This document shows positions 43,371 through 52,077 of a stretch of 64,000 bases of DNA, one piece after another. The notes under the pieces were generated by a model. It was not told the DNA's origin, did not search any database, and worked only from the letters and a program-made list of their open reading frames with translations. Origin of the DNA: Halomonas salipaludis (lineage in GTDB: Bacteria > Pseudomonadota > Gammaproteobacteria > Pseudomonadales > Halomonadaceae); contig NZ_NSKB01000002.1 of the NCBI RefSeq assembly GCF_002286975.1, forward strand, positions 372,001 through 436,000, in the 5' to 3' direction. The translations under genes were made by a program, and so were the position numbers. Within the stretch, counting starts at the first letter, position 1. Each line of letters begins with the position of its first letter.

Positions 43371-44579
43371 TCACGCGCCACGGTTGAGCGGGTTGGCAGC
43401 GAAGTAGTCGAGTGCCGCGGCCACGCCGCTGCCCTTGAGCGAAATGCCGGCCAGCTTCATGCCGGCTTCGCAGCCCCCCAGGGTGGCAATCAGGGTCAGG
43501 TCGTTGCAGTCGCCCAGATGGCCAATGCGGAACATCTTGCCCTTGGCCTTGCCGAGCCCGGTGCCCAGCGAGAGATCGAAGCGCTCGTAGATGATCTTGC
43601 GCACCTCGTCGGCATCGATCTCTTCCGGCACCACCACCCCGGTCAGTACCGGCGAATAGACCGCAGGGTCCTGACACTGCACCTCGAGCCCCCAGGCCTC
43701 GACGGCGGTGCGCACCCCCGCCGCCCAGCGCTGGTGGCGGGCCAGCACGTTGTCGAGTCCCTCATCGAGCAGCATGTCCAGCGCTTCGTTGAGCCCGTAG
43801 AGCAGGTTGGTGCTCGGCGTGTAGGGCCAGTAGCCGTTCTGGTTGGCCTCGAGGATCTCGTCCCAGGCCCAGAAGCTCTTGGGCAGCTTGGCCGTCTTGC
43901 TGACCTCGATGGCCTTGTCTGAGAGCGCGTTGAAGCTGATCCCCGGCGGCAGCATCAGGCCCTTCTGGGAACCCGACACGGTGACGTCGACACCCCACTC
44001 GTCGTGACGGAAATCGGCACTGGCCAGCCCCGAGATGGTATCCACGATCAGCAGCGCCGGGTGGCCGGCGGCGTCGATGGCGCGCCGCACCGCGGCAATG
44101 TCGCTGGTCACGCCGGTGGAGGTCTCGTTGTGCACCACGCAGACCGCCTTGATCTCGTGGCCACTATCCTCCTTGAGCCGCGCCTCGATCATGTCGGCCT
44201 GCACCCCGTGGCGCCAGCCCTCGTAGCCGGGCAGGCCGATGAACTCGGGCTCGAGATCGAGGCGCCGCGCCATCTTCTGCCATAGCGTGGCGAAGTGACC
44301 AGTCTCGAACATCAGCACCCGGTCCCCCGGCGACATGGTGTTGGCCAGTGCCGCCTCCCAGGCGCCGGTACCCGACGCCGGGTAGATGATCACCGGGCTC
44401 TGGGTCTTGAAGATCTTCTGGATCTTGGACAGCAGCTCGCGACCCAGCGCGCCGAACTCTGGGCCACGATGGTCGATGGTTGGCAGACTCATGGCGCGCA
44501 GGATGCGATCCGGCACCGGCGATGGACCGGGGATCTGCAGGTAGTGCCGCCCGGAGGGATGGAAGTCGAGCTTGAGCAT
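43371..44579 (-). CDS. Class V aminotransferase, alanine/serine-glyoxylate type
   Basis: The 402-residue PLP enzyme has the class V features: IPGPSPVPDRILRAM, PASGTGAWEAAL, HNETSTGV, D180 in LLIVDTISG and PLP Lys206 in VSGSQKGLMLPPG. Bacterial relatives are serine- or alanine-glyoxylate aminotransferases that make glycine from glyoxylate. ATG 44579 follows GGAGA; 26 upstream codons are not supported. The D-2-hydroxyacid dehydrogenase gene is next, so glyoxylate or another 2-oxoacid made there could be the acceptor. Confidence 0.85.
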   Translation of the reverse strand: MLKLDFHPSGRHYLQIPGPSPVPDRILRAMSLPTIDHRGPEFGALGRELLSKIQKIFKTQSPVIIYPASGTGAWEAALANTMSPGDRVLMFETGHFATLWQKMARRLDLEPEFIGLPGYEGWRHGVQADMIEARLKEDSGHEIKAVCVVHNETSTGVTSDIAAVRRAIDAAGHPALLIVDTISGLASADFRHDEWGVDVTVSGSQKGLMLPPGISFNALSDKAIEVSKTAKLPKSFWAWDEILEANQNGYWPYTPSTNLLYGLNEALDMLLDEGLDNVLARHQRWAAGVRTAVEAWGLEVQCQDPAVYSPVLTGVVVPEEIDADEVRKIIYERFDLSLGTGLGKAKGKMFRIGHLGDCNDLTLIATLGGCEAGMKLAGISLKGSGVAAALDYFAANPLNRGA

Positions 44580-44644
44580 GATCTTGTCTCCACGAATCGG
44601 TTGTACTTTTGATAATGAATGCAATATGCCGCGTAAAAGAGCCG

Positions 44645-45835
44645 CTACTTGACGCACCCCTCGGCGCGCAGCGTCGCCAGCTCGTCAGGCGATACGCCCA
44701 GCACCGACGTCAGCACCTCGTCGGTGTGCTGGCCGAACAGCGGCGCCGGTGAGCGGATCTGCGACGGCGTGCGCGAGAACTTGCTGGGAAAGCCGATGGT
44801 CTTCATCTTGCCGATCACCGGATGTTCCATCTCCTCGACCATGCCCCGCGCCAGGTAGTGCTCGTCCTGCATCGCCTGGCCGAAATCGTTGATCGGCCCC
44901 GCCGGCACCCCGGCCTTGTCGCACAGCGCCAGCCAGTGATCGGTGTCCTGGTCGGCCATGATCTCCTCGAGCAGCGCCTCAAGTGCCTCGACGTGCTGGC
45001 CGCGGTCATGGTTGGTGAGAAAACGCGGGTCGGCCATCAGGTCCTCGCGGCCCAGCACATCGCCACACAGACGTTCCCAGGTACGCTGGTTGGCGCAGCC
45101 CAGCATCAGGTAGCCGTCGCGGGCCTTGATCGCCTGATACGGGGCCGACACCCGATGGCGCCAGCCGGTGGCCTCGGGCACCCTGCCCTCGGCGAAATAG
45201 GCCGCGGCCTCCCAGGCGAACCACGGCAAGCCGCACTCGGTGATGGCGATATCGATATGCTGGCCCTCGCCGGTGGTCATCTTGTGGATATGCGCGGCGA
45301 GGATCGAATAGACCGCGGTGATCCCGGCGCCGATGTCATAGACGGCGATGCCGGTCTTCAACGGCCGCCGCCCGGGTTCACCGGTCATCGACATCAGGCC
45401 ACTCATGCCCTGGGCCACCAGGTCGAAGCCGCCGCGATGGCTATAGGGACCGCTCTGGCCATAGCCGGAAATCGAGCAGTAGACGATGCCCGGGTTGATG
45501 GCCTTGATGGTGTCGTAGTCGATCTTGAGTGACTTGGTGACCCCGGTGCGGTAGTTCTCGACGATCACGTCGGCGTCTTCGGCCAGGCGATAGAAGATCT
45601 GCCGGGCGCGCTCATCCTTGAGGTTCAAGGAGATGCTTTTCTTGTTGCGGTTGATCTGCGAGAAGCAGGTCGACTCGTCGTTGACGTAGGGGCCCATCTG
45701 GCGGCTGTCATCGCCGCCGTTGGTCTTCTCGACCTTGATCACCTCGGCGCCCATGTCAGCCAGCACCATGGTGCAGTAGGGGCCGGCCATGATCTGCGAG
45801 ATATCCAGCACTTTCAGATTGTCTAAGGGAAGCAT
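44645..45835 (-). CDS. Class III CoA-transferase (CaiB/BaiF family)
   Basis: The 396-residue protein starts MLPLDNLKVLDISQIMAGPYCTMVLADMGAEVIKVE, the standard class III N-terminus, and has the catalytic Asp167 in IAVYDIGAG. These enzymes move CoA between carboxylic acids through an aspartyl-CoA anhydride. I chose ATG 45835, with GAGGTGGAG just upstream, over an earlier ATG that overlaps the crotonase stop. It would activate the acid brought in by TRAP set 4 to a CoA thioester for the crotonase. The substrate is unknown. Confidence 0.87.
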   Translation of the reverse strand: MLPLDNLKVLDISQIMAGPYCTMVLADMGAEVIKVEKTNGGDDSRQMGPYVNDESTCFSQINRNKKSISLNLKDERARQIFYRLAEDADVIVENYRTGVTKSLKIDYDTIKAINPGIVYCSISGYGQSGPYSHRGGFDLVAQGMSGLMSMTGEPGRRPLKTGIAVYDIGAGITAVYSILAAHIHKMTTGEGQHIDIAITECGLPWFAWEAAAYFAEGRVPEATGWRHRVSAPYQAIKARDGYLMLGCANQRTWERLCGDVLGREDLMADPRFLTNHDRGQHVEALEALLEEIMADQDTDHWLALCDKAGVPAGPINDFGQAMQDEHYLARGMVEEMEHPVIGKMKTIGFPSKFSRTPSQIRSPAPLFGQHTDEVLTSVLGVSPDELATLRAEGCVK

Positions 45836-45855
45836 CGGCTCCACCTCGCTTGTCA

Positions 45856-46641
45856 TTAGTGACCCGTCCACTCGAACGGCGTCTTGTTGACGAACTTGTT
45901 GACCGCCGCCTTGAAGTCGTCGCTCATATAGCAGGTGATGACCCAGTCATCGCCGCCGTCACGGGCCGCACGCCGCTGCTCCTGAACGCGCCCCACCAGC
46001 GCCTTGCTGGCCTGCACGGTAAGCGGCGCACGTTTGGCGAACTGGGCGGCCACCTCGGCCACCCGGGCATGGATCTGATCGGCCTCGACCACCACGTTTA
46101 CCAGGCCGGCCTGGCTGGCCTCCTCGGCGCTGAACAGCTTGCCCAGCATCAGCGCCTCCTTGGTCCGCGCGATGCCTACCATGTCGATCAGCCGTGAGAC
46201 GTTGGTGATCGACAGGCAGTTGCCCAGGGTCTTGGCGATCGGCACACCGAACTTGAGGCTTGGCGTGCAATAGCGAAAGTCACAGACCATCGCCAGCGCC
46301 GCGCCGCCGCCCACGCAGGCGCCTTCGATCAGCGCGATGGTGGGCTTGTTCAGGGTCTCCAGCTTGCCGACCACACGATCGATGCGGCGCTCGTAGCCGA
46401 TGGCATCCTCGGGCTTGGAAAAGTGGCTGAACTGGGTGATATCGGTGCCGGCCACAAAGGCCTCTCCACCAACACCATGCAGCACCACAGCGTGTATCTG
46501 CGCATCCGTTGCCAGTTGATCGCAGCGCGACTCCAGGGCGTCATACATTTCCCAGGTCATGGCGTTGCGGCTCTGCGGGCGATTGAAACCCAGCCAGGCC
46601 ACGCCGTCGCGCACCTCAAACAGCAGACTCTCTTCGTTCAT
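45856..46641 (-). CDS. Crotonase-superfamily protein lacking both catalytic glutamates
   Basis: The 261-residue protein has the crotonase fold: oxyanion-hole segments AFVAGTDI and GACVGGGAALAM, and a C-terminal helical region. At the positions of the two acid/base glutamates of enoyl-CoA hydratase it has Ala115 (GGGAA) and Ile135 (FGVPI), so simple hydration is unlikely; decarboxylase, hydrolase, isomerase or ring-cleaving chemistry is possible. It lies between the TRAP genes and the CoA-transferase. Start 46641 follows GGAGAGG. Confidence 0.85.
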   Translation of the reverse strand: MNEESLLFEVRDGVAWLGFNRPQSRNAMTWEMYDALESRCDQLATDAQIHAVVLHGVGGEAFVAGTDITQFSHFSKPEDAIGYERRIDRVVGKLETLNKPTIALIEGACVGGGAALAMVCDFRYCTPSLKFGVPIAKTLGNCLSITNVSRLIDMVGIARTKEALMLGKLFSAEEASQAGLVNVVVEADQIHARVAEVAAQFAKRAPLTVQASKALVGRVQEQRRAARDGGDDWVITCYMSDDFKAAVNKFVNKTPFEWTGH

Positions 46642-46706
46642 ATGCCTCTCCCTGCCCCTCCCGGCGCGACCTAGCCGGGAGGGGACCTTGGCTTAGCGAT
46701 ACTGGC

Positions 46707-47990
46707 TTAGCGGTAGAAGAACTCGACCAGCGCCATGGGAATCGCCGGGATATAGGTGACCATCAGGAGCACCACCAGCAGGACGCTGATAAAGCCCAGG
46801 TTGGAGCGCGTCACCGACCACACATCCGACTTGGCGATCGAGCAGGCGGTAATCAGCACGCTCGCCACCGGCGGGGTCTGCTGGCCAATCGCCAGGTTGA
46901 GGCATACCACCAGGCCGAAGTGCACCGGATCGATCCCGGCCGCACCGACCAGCGGCATCACGATAGGCACCACCAGAATGATCGCCGCGGCGGAGTGCAG
47001 GAAGAGCCCGATTAGCAGGAAGAAGACGTTCAGCATCATCAGGATCGCGTACTTATTGTCGGTCAGGCTGAGCACCGCCTGGGCCAACTGCTGGGGCATG
47101 CGCATCTCGGTCAGGAACACCCCGATCAGGGCTGACGCCGCCACCAAGAGCATCACCACCGCGGTCTGCTGGCCACCGTCGATGATCGCCTTGTAGAGCG
47201 TACGCATATCCAGCTCACGATAGATCACGGCACTGATGAAGATAGCGGCGGCCACCGCCAGGCCGGCACCCTCGGTGGCCGTGACGAAACCGCCGAAGAT
47301 CGAGCCGAGGATGATGATCGGCAGGGTCAGCGCCCAGCTAGCCTCCTTGGCGGTCTGCTTGACCCGCTTCCACTGGAACACCTCTTCCACCGGCCAGTTG
47401 TACTTGCGCGCATAGTAGTAGCACAGCGCGGCCAGCCCGCCGGCGCCGAGCAGACCGGGCACGATACCGGCCACGAACAGCTGGACGATGGAGGCCCCGG
47501 ACATCACTCCGTAAAGGATCATCGGGATCGACGGCGGAATGATGATCGCCAGCGATGCCGACGACGACGTCACCGCGGCAGCAAACGAACTCGGATAGCC
47601 GCGCTTCTTCATCGCCGGAATCAGCACCGAGCCGGTGGCCGCCACATCGGCCACCGCTGACCCGGAAATCTCGGCAAAGAACAGCGAGACACCGACATTG
47701 ATCATCGCCAGCCCGCCACGGACAAAACCGAATAGCGCCGAAGCGAAGGCGATCAGGCGTTTGGAGATGCCGCCAGTGTTCATGATGGCGCCGGCCAGCA
47801 CGAACATCGGGATCGCCAATAGCGGGAAGCTGCTGGCCCCCTCGAACATGGTCAGCCCGATATTGGGCAGCATCTCGAGGCCCTGATAGGCGACGATGGC
47901 CACCGTTGCCACGATCGCCAGCGCCACGGCGATGGGCAGCCCCATCAGGATCAGCCCGATCAAGCCAACTATCATAAACGGCAGTGTCAT
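46707..47990 (-). CDS. TRAP transporter large permease (set 4)
   Basis: The 427-residue DctM-family protein has the motifs FAEISGSAVADVAATGSVLIPAM, LAIIIPPSIPMILYG and QQTPPVASVLI. It belongs to a subfamily unlike sets 1 and 3 and somewhat like set 2. It overlaps the small permease by 4 bp and is followed by the crotonase gene, so its substrate is probably the acid processed by the CoA-transferase. Confidence 0.92.
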   Translation of the reverse strand: MTLPFMIVGLIGLILMGLPIAVALAIVATVAIVAYQGLEMLPNIGLTMFEGASSFPLLAIPMFVLAGAIMNTGGISKRLIAFASALFGFVRGGLAMINVGVSLFFAEISGSAVADVAATGSVLIPAMKKRGYPSSFAAAVTSSSASLAIIIPPSIPMILYGVMSGASIVQLFVAGIVPGLLGAGGLAALCYYYARKYNWPVEEVFQWKRVKQTAKEASWALTLPIIILGSIFGGFVTATEGAGLAVAAAIFISAVIYRELDMRTLYKAIIDGGQQTAVVMLLVAASALIGVFLTEMRMPQQLAQAVLSLTDNKYAILMMLNVFFLLIGLFLHSAAAIILVVPIVMPLVGAAGIDPVHFGLVVCLNLAIGQQTPPVASVLITACSIAKSDVWSVTRSNLGFISVLLVVLLMVTYIPAIPMALVEFFYR

Positions 47991-48574
47991 GGCTGATCCC
48001 TCTTGGTCATTGAATCCGCGGTAAAGCCGGCTCGCGCATTGTCACGCTCGGCCTCGGCAATGGCATGGCGGATCTCCTCCTCTTCCTGGGTCAGGCCGGC
48101 TCGCACCTTGGCCAGATGCGCCGGCATGCTCAGCAGCTGGGCGATGATGAACAGCCCGGCGCCGATGGGAATCACCGACTGGGTGAAGGTGAGCGGAACC
48201 CAGCGCAGGGTGATCAAGGCCATGCCCTGCATGACATCGAGCACCACCAGGCCGGCCCAGCCAAGTACCAGGAAGAAGCCGATAAACAGCGCCTCGGACA
48301 CATAGGTCACCGGCATACGGATATGTACCGGCATGGCGGCCACCACCCCGTCGACACCGATATGGCCGCGCTTGAGCGCCGCCAGGGCCCCGGCATAATA
48401 GGTCAGCCACACCAGCATGATGGCGGCTACCTCGTCATACCAGGAGGGGGTCCGCCAGGCATAGCGGGTTACCACTGCATAGAGCACCACCAGCGTCAGC
48501 GACACCATCAGCACTACCGTGACGATCTCGAGTAAACGCTCCATGATGCGGGAGAGTTGATTCACAGTACCCAT
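47987..48574 (-). CDS. TRAP transporter small permease (set 4)
   Basis: The 195-residue DctQ-type protein has four hydrophobic spans, YDEVAAIMLVWLTYYAGALAALKRGHIGVDGVV, and a charged C-terminal tail of about 35 residues. ATG 48574 starts the conserved part; the frame continues 14 codons upstream without a good site. Confidence 0.88.
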   Translation of the reverse strand: MGTVNQLSRIMERLLEIVTVVLMVSLTLVVLYAVVTRYAWRTPSWYDEVAAIMLVWLTYYAGALAALKRGHIGVDGVVAAMPVHIRMPVTYVSEALFIGFFLVLGWAGLVVLDVMQGMALITLRWVPLTFTQSVIPIGAGLFIIAQLLSMPAHLAKVRAGLTQEEEEIRHAIAEAERDNARAGFTADSMTKRDQP

Positions 48575-48605
48575 GGATCTCGACTCATTGAGGTAAGGGT
48601 CGGGC

Positions 48606-48631
48606 CCCCACGCCACTAGCGTGGCGTGGGG
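48606..48631 (-). repeat. Hairpin between TRAP binding protein and small permease (set 4)
   Basis: CCCCACGCCAC and GTGGCGTGGGG form a perfect 11-bp stem with loop TAGC. A weaker 7-bp hairpin (ACAGACA/TGTCTGT, 48640-48658) sits between it and the binding-protein stop. Confidence 0.6.
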
Positions 48632-48660
48632 TCGAGGACACAGACAGGAGTTGTCTGTCG

Positions 48661-49641
48661 TCAGGAGTCGTTACCGAGTGCCAACACTTGGTCAATCAGC
48701 TCCTGGGAGCCGGGCACCTCGTTGGCGAAGGCCTCGTAGATCGGCGTAGAAGCCTCGATGAACACCGAGGTATCGACTTCGTTCACCTCGGTTCCCGCCG
48801 CCTCGATGACGCCAATCAGATCCTGGTCCAGCTGGGCGGCGTGCTCGTAGACGAACGCCTGGGTCTCCCGGGCCGCCTCGATGATGATCTCCTGGATCTC
48901 CTCGGGAAGGTTGTTGAAGCGGCGACCGGCGGTGAGGTAGGCCGGGGTATAGACGTGGCCGGTGAGAGAGAGATAATCCTGCACTTCCTGGAAACGCTGC
49001 CCGGAGATCTGGGCCAGCGGGTTCTCCTGGCCGTCCATGACGCCGGTTTGCAGTGCCATGAATACCTCGGAGAGTGACATCGGCGAGGGTTCGGCACCGT
49101 ACTCTTCGAACATCCTCACCCGCCACACGCCCTGGGGCACCCGCAGCTTGACGCCACGCAGATCTTCCGGCGTGTTGATGGCGCGGCGGTTGTTGGTGAT
49201 ATGGCGGAAACCGTTCTCCCAGACGGCCAGGATGCGATAGCCATTCTCCTCAGCGAGCGGCGCCAGGTGTGGCCAGAAGACCTCCTCCTCTACGCGACTC
49301 ATGTGCTCGCGATCCTGAATCAGGTAGGGCAGCTCAAACAGGCCGAACTCATCGGCCACCGACGACATGATGGTGGACGGCAGCGCCAGGTCGACGGTAC
49401 CCAGTCGCATGCGCTGCAGCAGCTCGGAATCGGTACCCAGCTGGCTCGAGCCAAACGGCACGACTTCATAGGGCTCGGGTAGGCGCTCATTGACCAATTC
49501 GGCGAAGTGGTTGGCAGAGTCGGTGAACAGCGAATCGGGGCCACCGACGTGGCCTAAGGTGATTTCGCGGGCCTGGGCTTGCAGGGAGACCGACGCCACC
49601 GCAATGGCGAGGGTGGCGACAGCGACACGTGGGAATAGCAT
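48661..49641 (-). CDS. TRAP transporter substrate-binding protein (set 4)
   Basis: The 326-residue DctP-family protein has a signal peptide (ATLAIAVASVSLQAQA) and mature start REITLGHVGGPDSLF. Conserved parts include FGSSQLGTDSELLQRMRLG and LRGVKLRVPQG with the carboxylate-binding Arg. Start 49641 follows GAGGT. It is the first gene of the unknown-substrate operon; an imperfect dyad TTGAAT-N5-ATTCAA lies upstream at 49768-49784. Confidence 0.9.
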   Translation of the reverse strand: MLFPRVAVATLAIAVASVSLQAQAREITLGHVGGPDSLFTDSANHFAELVNERLPEPYEVVPFGSSQLGTDSELLQRMRLGTVDLALPSTIMSSVADEFGLFELPYLIQDREHMSRVEEEVFWPHLAPLAEENGYRILAVWENGFRHITNNRRAINTPEDLRGVKLRVPQGVWRVRMFEEYGAEPSPMSLSEVFMALQTGVMDGQENPLAQISGQRFQEVQDYLSLTGHVYTPAYLTAGRRFNNLPEEIQEIIIEAARETQAFVYEHAAQLDQDLIGVIEAAGTEVNEVDTSVFIEASTPIYEAFANEVPGSQELIDQVLALGNDS

Positions 49642-49767
49642 GGCGTGTTACCTCTTTATTCTAATGTTGGCGTGATGCTCGGTTTAGGACGTTATGCAGA
49701 TTGTTGTGCTTGTAATGCGTCGTTCCTCGATAGCGTGAAAACCGGCAGGTTCTCCAGGCCCTGAAAA

Positions 49768-49784
49768 TTGAATTCTTTATTCAA
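49768..49784. promoter_or_regulatory. Dyad upstream of TRAP set 4
   Basis: TTGAATTCTTTATTCAA is a 6+6 inverted repeat with a 5-bp centre, about 130 bp upstream of the binding-protein gene, in a 212-bp gap. It could be an operator for the GntR protein encoded at 50517; the match to the palindrome at 50392 is only partial (TGAATTC). Confidence 0.35.
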
Positions 49785-49853
49785 AGCCTGCGCTTCAAGC
49801 CAGTCGGCGCCCCGCAGCGATGTCAAGGCACTAATGGTCGTGGTGGCCAGGAC

Positions 49854-50315
49854 TCATTCTGGCGCCAGTCCCCAGGCCAATCCGGCCGCCTCGATCCCCG
49901 CCTGGGCCGCGTCCTGATCCTGTGGCGATGAGGCGCCGCTGACACCGACCGCCCCGATCACCAGCTGCTGCTCATCGAGAACCAGCACTCCGCCGGCAAC
50001 CGGCACGAAGTGTCCACCGGATACCGCTGCCACGCTAGCCAGAAAAGCCGGTCGTTCGGCATTGCGCTCACCGATCACGCCGCTGGCAATGCCGTTGCCT
50101 AACGCGGCAAACGCCTTGCCACGCGCAACCGGCAAGCGCAGCGGCGCACAGCCATCCTCGCGCTCGGCGGCCACTACGTGCCCCCCACCGTCGAGAACGA
50201 CCACGCCGAGCGGCTCCATGTCGTCGGCACGCGCCCGAGCGAACGCAGCGTCGAGAATGTTCCGCGCCTGGGCGCGTGTGAGGTCAACGCGACAGCGATA
50301 TACCTTGCCGGCCAT
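49854..50315 (-). CDS. GlcG/HbpS-family protein
   Basis: The 153-residue protein of the GlcG/HbpS (haem-degrading) family shows LTRAQARNILDAAFARA, VVVLDGGGHVVAAER, ARGKAFAALG and VIGAVGVSG, the pattern of this fold. Members occur beside glycolate, propanediol and similar genes; some bind haem or cobalamin, but no enzyme role is settled. It is codirectional with the TRAP operon and divergent from the GntR gene. A second family member follows glcF at 56.2 kb. Confidence 0.83.
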   Translation of the reverse strand: MAGKVYRCRVDLTRAQARNILDAAFARARADDMEPLGVVVLDGGGHVVAAEREDGCAPLRLPVARGKAFAALGNGIASGVIGERNAERPAFLASVAAVSGGHFVPVAGGVLVLDEQQLVIGAVGVSGASSPQDQDAAQAGIEAAGLAWGLAPE

Positions 50316-50391
50316 GTTGCATCTCCTGGAGAGAGTGGTGGTTTGAGGCGTCGACTCGGCAATGCCGAGCAGCCAACCGCCCCTTGATGGA

Positions 50392-50407
50392 ATTATGAAT
50401 TCATAAT
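50392..50407. promoter_or_regulatory. Perfect 16-bp palindrome between HbpS-like and GntR genes
   Basis: ATTATGAATTCATAAT is fully symmetrical and lies in the divergent intergenic region, 77 bp from the HbpS-like start and about 110 bp from the GntR start. It is a strong operator candidate for the GntR protein encoded next to it. Confidence 0.6.
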
Positions 50408-50516
50408 ACCTTTTGCACTATGCCGTCAATATCGCCAACATAGAAATCGGGTGCGCGCGGTAGCGACATCCAGGCAGGGACGTCCAGATGGCCGGCCGCG
50501 AACAAGGAACCTGAGC

Positions 50517-51200
50517 ATGAGCAAGATTCAGCATCGCAATCTTTACCGGGAAGTCGCTGACCGGATTCGTGAACTGATCGAGCACGGCGACTTGGCGCCG
50601 GGTGAGCGCATTTCAGAAAAGCAGCTGTGTGAAACCTTCGGCGTATCGCGCACGCCGCTGCGCGAGGCGCTCAAGGTGCTGGCCTCTGAAGGCCTGGTCG
50701 AGCTGCTGCCCAACCGCGGAGCGCGGGTCATGCAGCTGACGGTGAAGATGGTCAAGGACACCTACGACCTGATGGGGGCGCTGGAAGGATTGTCAGGGGA
50801 ACTGGCCTGCCAGCAGATCAACGACGGCCAGATTGCCGCGATCTGCAAGCTCCACGATCAGATGCTCGAGCACTATCACAACCGAGAAATGCAGGCCTAC
50901 TTCGCCGTCAACCGGCAGATTCATGAAAGCATTCTGGCCGCTGCCAATAACCAGGTACTCGAGGAGATGTACAACAACCTCAGCTACCGGGTGAAGCGGG
51001 TGCGCTACTCGAAGAAGATGACCGACGCCTTCTGGCGCCAGGCGGTCAACGACCACGAGATGATGATCGTGGCGTTAAAGGCACGTGACGGCAAACGCCT
51101 GGGACAGATCCTGCGCGACCACCTGTGCCACAAGCTGGAAGTGGTGACACTGGCCGGGGTCATCGAAGACGACGAGCTGATCAACGCCGTCAACGGCTGA
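50517..51200 (+). CDS. GntR-family (FCD) regulator of the TRAP/CoA-transferase cluster
   Basis: The 227-residue protein has a GntR winged helix-turn-helix (LAPGERISEKQLCETFGVSRTPLREALKVLASEGLVELLPNRGARV, about residues 27-70) and an FCD domain. ATG 50517 has AAGGAA upstream; the frame is open 22 codons further. It is divergent from the HbpS-like gene and TRAP set 4, so it probably controls them. Ligand unknown. Confidence 0.86.
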   Translation: MSKIQHRNLYREVADRIRELIEHGDLAPGERISEKQLCETFGVSRTPLREALKVLASEGLVELLPNRGARVMQLTVKMVKDTYDLMGALEGLSGELACQQINDGQIAAICKLHDQMLEHYHNREMQAYFAVNRQIHESILAAANNQVLEEMYNNLSYRVKRVRYSKKMTDAFWRQAVNDHEMMIVALKARDGKRLGQILRDHLCHKLEVVTLAGVIEDDELINAVNG

Positions 51201-51204
51201 ACCA

Positions 51205-51984
51205 CTACTCCCACCCCTCCAGACGCATTGTCGAGCGCTCCAGACGCTGGGTCTCGACCTCGATCTCGCGCAACCGCTCGCCGATGCTGGTCAGGTGCTC
51301 CAGCGCCACTCGCTTGGCCAGTGTCGGCTTGCCCTGCACCACCGCATCGTGCAGTCGGGCGTGCTGACGATTGATCATCTCGCGCGGCTCGGCGCGATGA
51401 TAGAGGTTCTTCACCGAGGCAAACACCGAGCTGAGTAGCAGGTCGGTGAGGCTCTGCAGGGTGTGCACCAGCACCGGATTGTGCGAGGCCTGGCAGATCG
51501 CCAGGTGAAAGGCGTGATCGAGCCGTGCCAGCCGCTCGACGTCGATGTGCTCCTCGTGCGCCACATAGTCGGCCATTTCCTGGTAACGGCGGGTGATCAA
51601 TACCCGATCGGCGGAGGTGCCGCGACTGGCGGCGAGAAACGCCGACTCCCCCTCCAGCAGCGCGCGCACCTCGAGCAGATCGAATAGCGTGCGCGGATGG
51701 TTCTTGAATAGATGCATCAGCGGGTTGTCGTCCCGCGGCGGCACCAACTGCGCCACGCTGGAGCCGCGCCCGTGGCGGGTCTCGATCACCCCCTTGCTGC
51801 GCAGCGCACGCAGCCCCTCGCGCAGCGAGGAGCGCGATACCCCCAGCTTGTCGCATAGCCGCCGCTCGGAGGGCAGCAGTTGGCCGGGGCGAAACACGCC
51901 GTCGAGAATCAGCTGTTCGAGCGTTGCCGCGACCCCGTCGGGGGTGCGCATGCCGGCCAGGCGCTCGTCGGGCATCAAGGGCAT
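51205..51984 (-). CDS. glcC: GntR-family glycolate regulator, GlcC-like
   Basis: The 259-residue protein has a GntR helix-turn-helix (PSERRLCDKLGVSRSSLREGLRALRSKGVIETRHGRGSSV) and an FCD-type effector domain. Its position divergent from glcDEF, as in E. coli, supports the name GlcC; LldR is the main alternative. GlcC responds to glycolate. Start 51984 follows GGAG. A perfect TGGTNNNACCA site lies in the shared promoter region. It is tail-to-tail with the preceding GntR gene. Confidence 0.83.
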   Translation of the reverse strand: MPLMPDERLAGMRTPDGVAATLEQLILDGVFRPGQLLPSERRLCDKLGVSRSSLREGLRALRSKGVIETRHGRGSSVAQLVPPRDDNPLMHLFKNHPRTLFDLLEVRALLEGESAFLAASRGTSADRVLITRRYQEMADYVAHEEHIDVERLARLDHAFHLAICQASHNPVLVHTLQSLTDLLLSSVFASVKNLYHRAEPREMINRQHARLHDAVVQGKPTLAKRVALEHLTSIGERLREIEVETQRLERSTMRLEGWE

Positions 51985-52077
51985 TGTGGGCTCCTCGCCT
52001 CTGCTGGGCTACAAAACTATCCTCATGGCACGTCAGGATGTAGATTGGAAAGGATTTCCACAACATAGACCAATGTC

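Noticed and set aside
40513-43407. Plus-strand open frame of 964 codons opposite the fused D-2-hydroxyacid dehydrogenase
   Set aside because: The minus-strand gene has clear FAD and Fe-S motifs; the opposite frame is a shadow produced by codon bias.
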